Made by a program: the position numbers and the translations under genes. The notes under the pieces are model-generated. The model was not told the origin of the DNA, ran no database searches, and saw nothing but the letters and a program-made list of their open reading frames with translations. A stretch of DNA of 64,000 nucleotides from Thamnidium elegans (taxonomy: Eukaryota > Mucoromycota > Mucoromycetes > Mucorales > Mucoraceae), in contig JAIXMG010000019.1 of assembly GCA_025201345.1 (NCBI GenBank), forward strand, positions 620,001 to 684,000, written 5' to 3'. How positions within the stretch are numbered: the first letter of the stretch is position 1; every line of letters begins with the position of its first letter. Shown here piece after piece: positions 62,625 through 64,000 of the stretch.

Positions 62625-62740
62625 TACTGTATTTCCGCCGTCAATTGACACTGGAGGCACTGTAAGTGACCAATTGAGACTAAAAAAAAGTGACCAGTTG
62701 AAGTTCTGAAAAGTGGCCAATTGACGGCGGAAATACAGTA
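62625..62740. mobile_element. 112-bp MITE with perfect 21-bp terminal inverted repeats
   Basis: Between TA dinucleotides at 62625-62626 and 62739-62740, the ends 62627-62647 and 62718-62738 are exact inverted copies (CTGTATTTCCGCCGTCAATT, then G). TA duplication and length fit a Tc1/mariner-derived MITE. The interior carries three copies of GTGRCCARTTGA at about 62666, 62690 and 62713. The ends differ from those at 1017 and 58856. Confidence 0.8.
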
Positions 62741-63119
62741 CTATTTAGTATTACTACGTATATTGAGAATATACTTTCTTTTTTATTGCATATTATCATT
62801 CCTATTTTTTCTTTAACGTCCACTGCGAAGGAAGGACATTTGCTTGATAGGTTTAATTCGCTGTTGCGTTCTTCAATGAAAAGCAAAAGATCCCTTGTAA
62901 AGTTTGAGGTTCTTTCATAATTCGTACAAGCGTGGATATTCCAGTTTGATGGCTCTGATTTTCATGAAAACAATTAGAAAGTTCAAAGCTATCAAAATAA
63001 AGTCCCAATAATACATTTACAACAGTCACTTTTATTCCCAATTAAATACATGAAACACTGCAGCTTTTTTTTTTGACAGCGAAATTTTTTTTTTTTCAAA
63101 AAGAAAGAACAAAGTATAT

Positions 63120-64000
63120 ATGGATAGCCGAGGTATACCTATCGTACTTCCCGGAAATAAATACTCATCACCACGGCGTAATACCAAACTCACCCCGTTA
63201 CGTCCGGAAGTACCCTCTTCACCATTTATTTTACCTTCTGGCAAGAATGAACCTTCGTTGTTAGAAGTATATGATTCGTTTGCGGATGCATGCTTTCAAA
63301 GTCACTTCAATCATTCTATACTTAATGAGGACACGCGATACAATGTGCTTGAATTCTATAAAAGTGAAATATGTCCCACTGATAGTACACCTCTGCATTC
63401 GACCATTTTTCCACCAAGAAGGGCGCCAGTACCAATAGAAACCACGTTTGAGTCCAGAGTACCTGAACTTCAGGACTCGCAAAGGCCTACTGTGAAACCT
63501 ATTACTATACGCTCTTCAACCTTTTCTGAAGAAGGAACTGGGATATTTGAGTCACCTCAGTTGGAGTATATACCTGCGGTACAAAATACACAAGAAACTA
63601 TAAAACAAGAGATATCTACAGATGCACAATTGATTGATTTTTCTGATATGGCACTCAACACTATAGAAAATATGAGTATAACAGATCAATGTAATGCGAC
63701 CTCCGAGGTCATGGCAGGGTCACAATCGACTGTAGAAAAATGTGATACGGATCAAACAAAGCAGTTATCTGAAATGGACATACGTCATGAACCCAAATCA
63801 TCGGAAAGTCATATACCACGAACACGAAAGCGAAAACCAGTAACAAAACCATTTAGATTAACTCGGAGTCAAAGAAAGTTAAAGGATCAAGAGCTTGTTA
63901 GTTTACCCAATTTTACTAGTCCTGTTAAAAAACCTCGAGCTGCATCAAAAGCAACTAGTAAAAAAGACGAAACGCCTGCTAAGCAAACAAGTAATAAGGA
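63120..64000 (+). CDS. Unknown basic, disordered protein (partial, off right edge)
   Basis: An uninterrupted frame of 293 codons from ATG 63120 to the end of the sequence. It begins MDSRGIPIVLPGNKYSSPRR, then has SLLEVYDSFADACFQSHFNH. A long Ser/Thr/Glu-rich part follows, then a basic region (PRTRKRKPVTKPFRLTRSQR and SPVKKPRAASKATSKKDET). The low complexity and Lys/Arg-rich blocks suggest a nuclear or microtubule- or chromatin-binding protein; a TPX2-like identity was considered but is not supported. Clean codons over 880 nt argue that it is a real gene. The 3' part is outside the region. Confidence 0.6.
   Translation, partial: MDSRGIPIVLPGNKYSSPRRNTKLTPLRPEVPSSPFILPSGKNEPSLLEVYDSFADACFQSHFNHSILNEDTRYNVLEFYKSEICPTDSTPLHSTIFPPRRAPVPIETTFESRVPELQDSQRPTVKPITIRSSTFSEEGTGIFESPQLEYIPAVQNTQETIKQEISTDAQLIDFSDMALNTIENMSITDQCNATSEVMAGSQSTVEKCDTDQTKQLSEMDIRHEPKSSESHIPRTRKRKPVTKPFRLTRSQRKLKDQELVSLPNFTSPVKKPRAASKATSKKDETPAKQTSNK

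Overview
This is fungal nuclear DNA, most likely from the Mucorales (Mucoromycota). It is AT-rich, with long A/T homopolymers and many short GT-AG introns of about 50-80 nt. It encodes a chitin synthase, pyruvate decarboxylase, an RTA1-family membrane protein and a Zn2Cys6 regulator. The genus cannot be fixed by reading alone.

Layout. (a) 1-5.3 kb is mobile DNA. It holds a degraded unknown reading frame, a Fanzor (eukaryotic TnpB-like, RuvC) gene and a truncated DDE transposase, all on the minus strand and bracketed by related TA-flanked terminal repeats. (b) 5.3-9.9 kb is gene-poor. (c) 10-17.4 kb holds pyruvate kinase, a class I methyltransferase, PEX7 and ARL1. (d) 18.9-33.3 kb holds pyruvate decarboxylase, a Zn2Cys6 factor, a BAR-PH-ArfGAP-ankyrin protein, the branched-chain 2-oxoacid dehydrogenase E1-alpha subunit and chitin synthase. 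(e) 33.3-39.9 kb holds a second, 5'-truncated Fanzor, a bHLH gene and an unrecognised broken reading frame. (f) 39.9-58.5 kb holds exportin-1/CRM1, MOB4/phocein, a Prp4-kinase fragment, a GT49-type glycosyltransferase, a septin-like GTPase, AP-3 sigma, a Munc13-like C2 protein and an RTA1-like protein. (g) 58.8-62.8 kb is a second transposon region: a Tc1/mariner-like transposase pseudogene, then a Fanzor of a different subfamily, a possible guide-RNA region and a 112-bp MITE. (h) A basic, low-complexity reading frame runs off the right edge.

Most genes are unlinked housekeeping genes. Loose themes are fermentation (pyruvate kinase and pyruvate decarboxylase) and trafficking or polarity (ARL1, ArfGAP, AP-3 sigma, Munc13-like, septin, chitin synthase).

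The main point of interest is three Fanzor loci of two subfamilies in 64 kb, two of them next to DDE transposases. Structured sequence follows at least two of the Fanzor stop codons and could be guide RNA. Separately, frame breaks at homopolymers cluster at 2.7-3.6 kb and 10.6-12.8 kb, while the many genes further right read cleanly. This looks more like local consensus error or very recent decay than biology.
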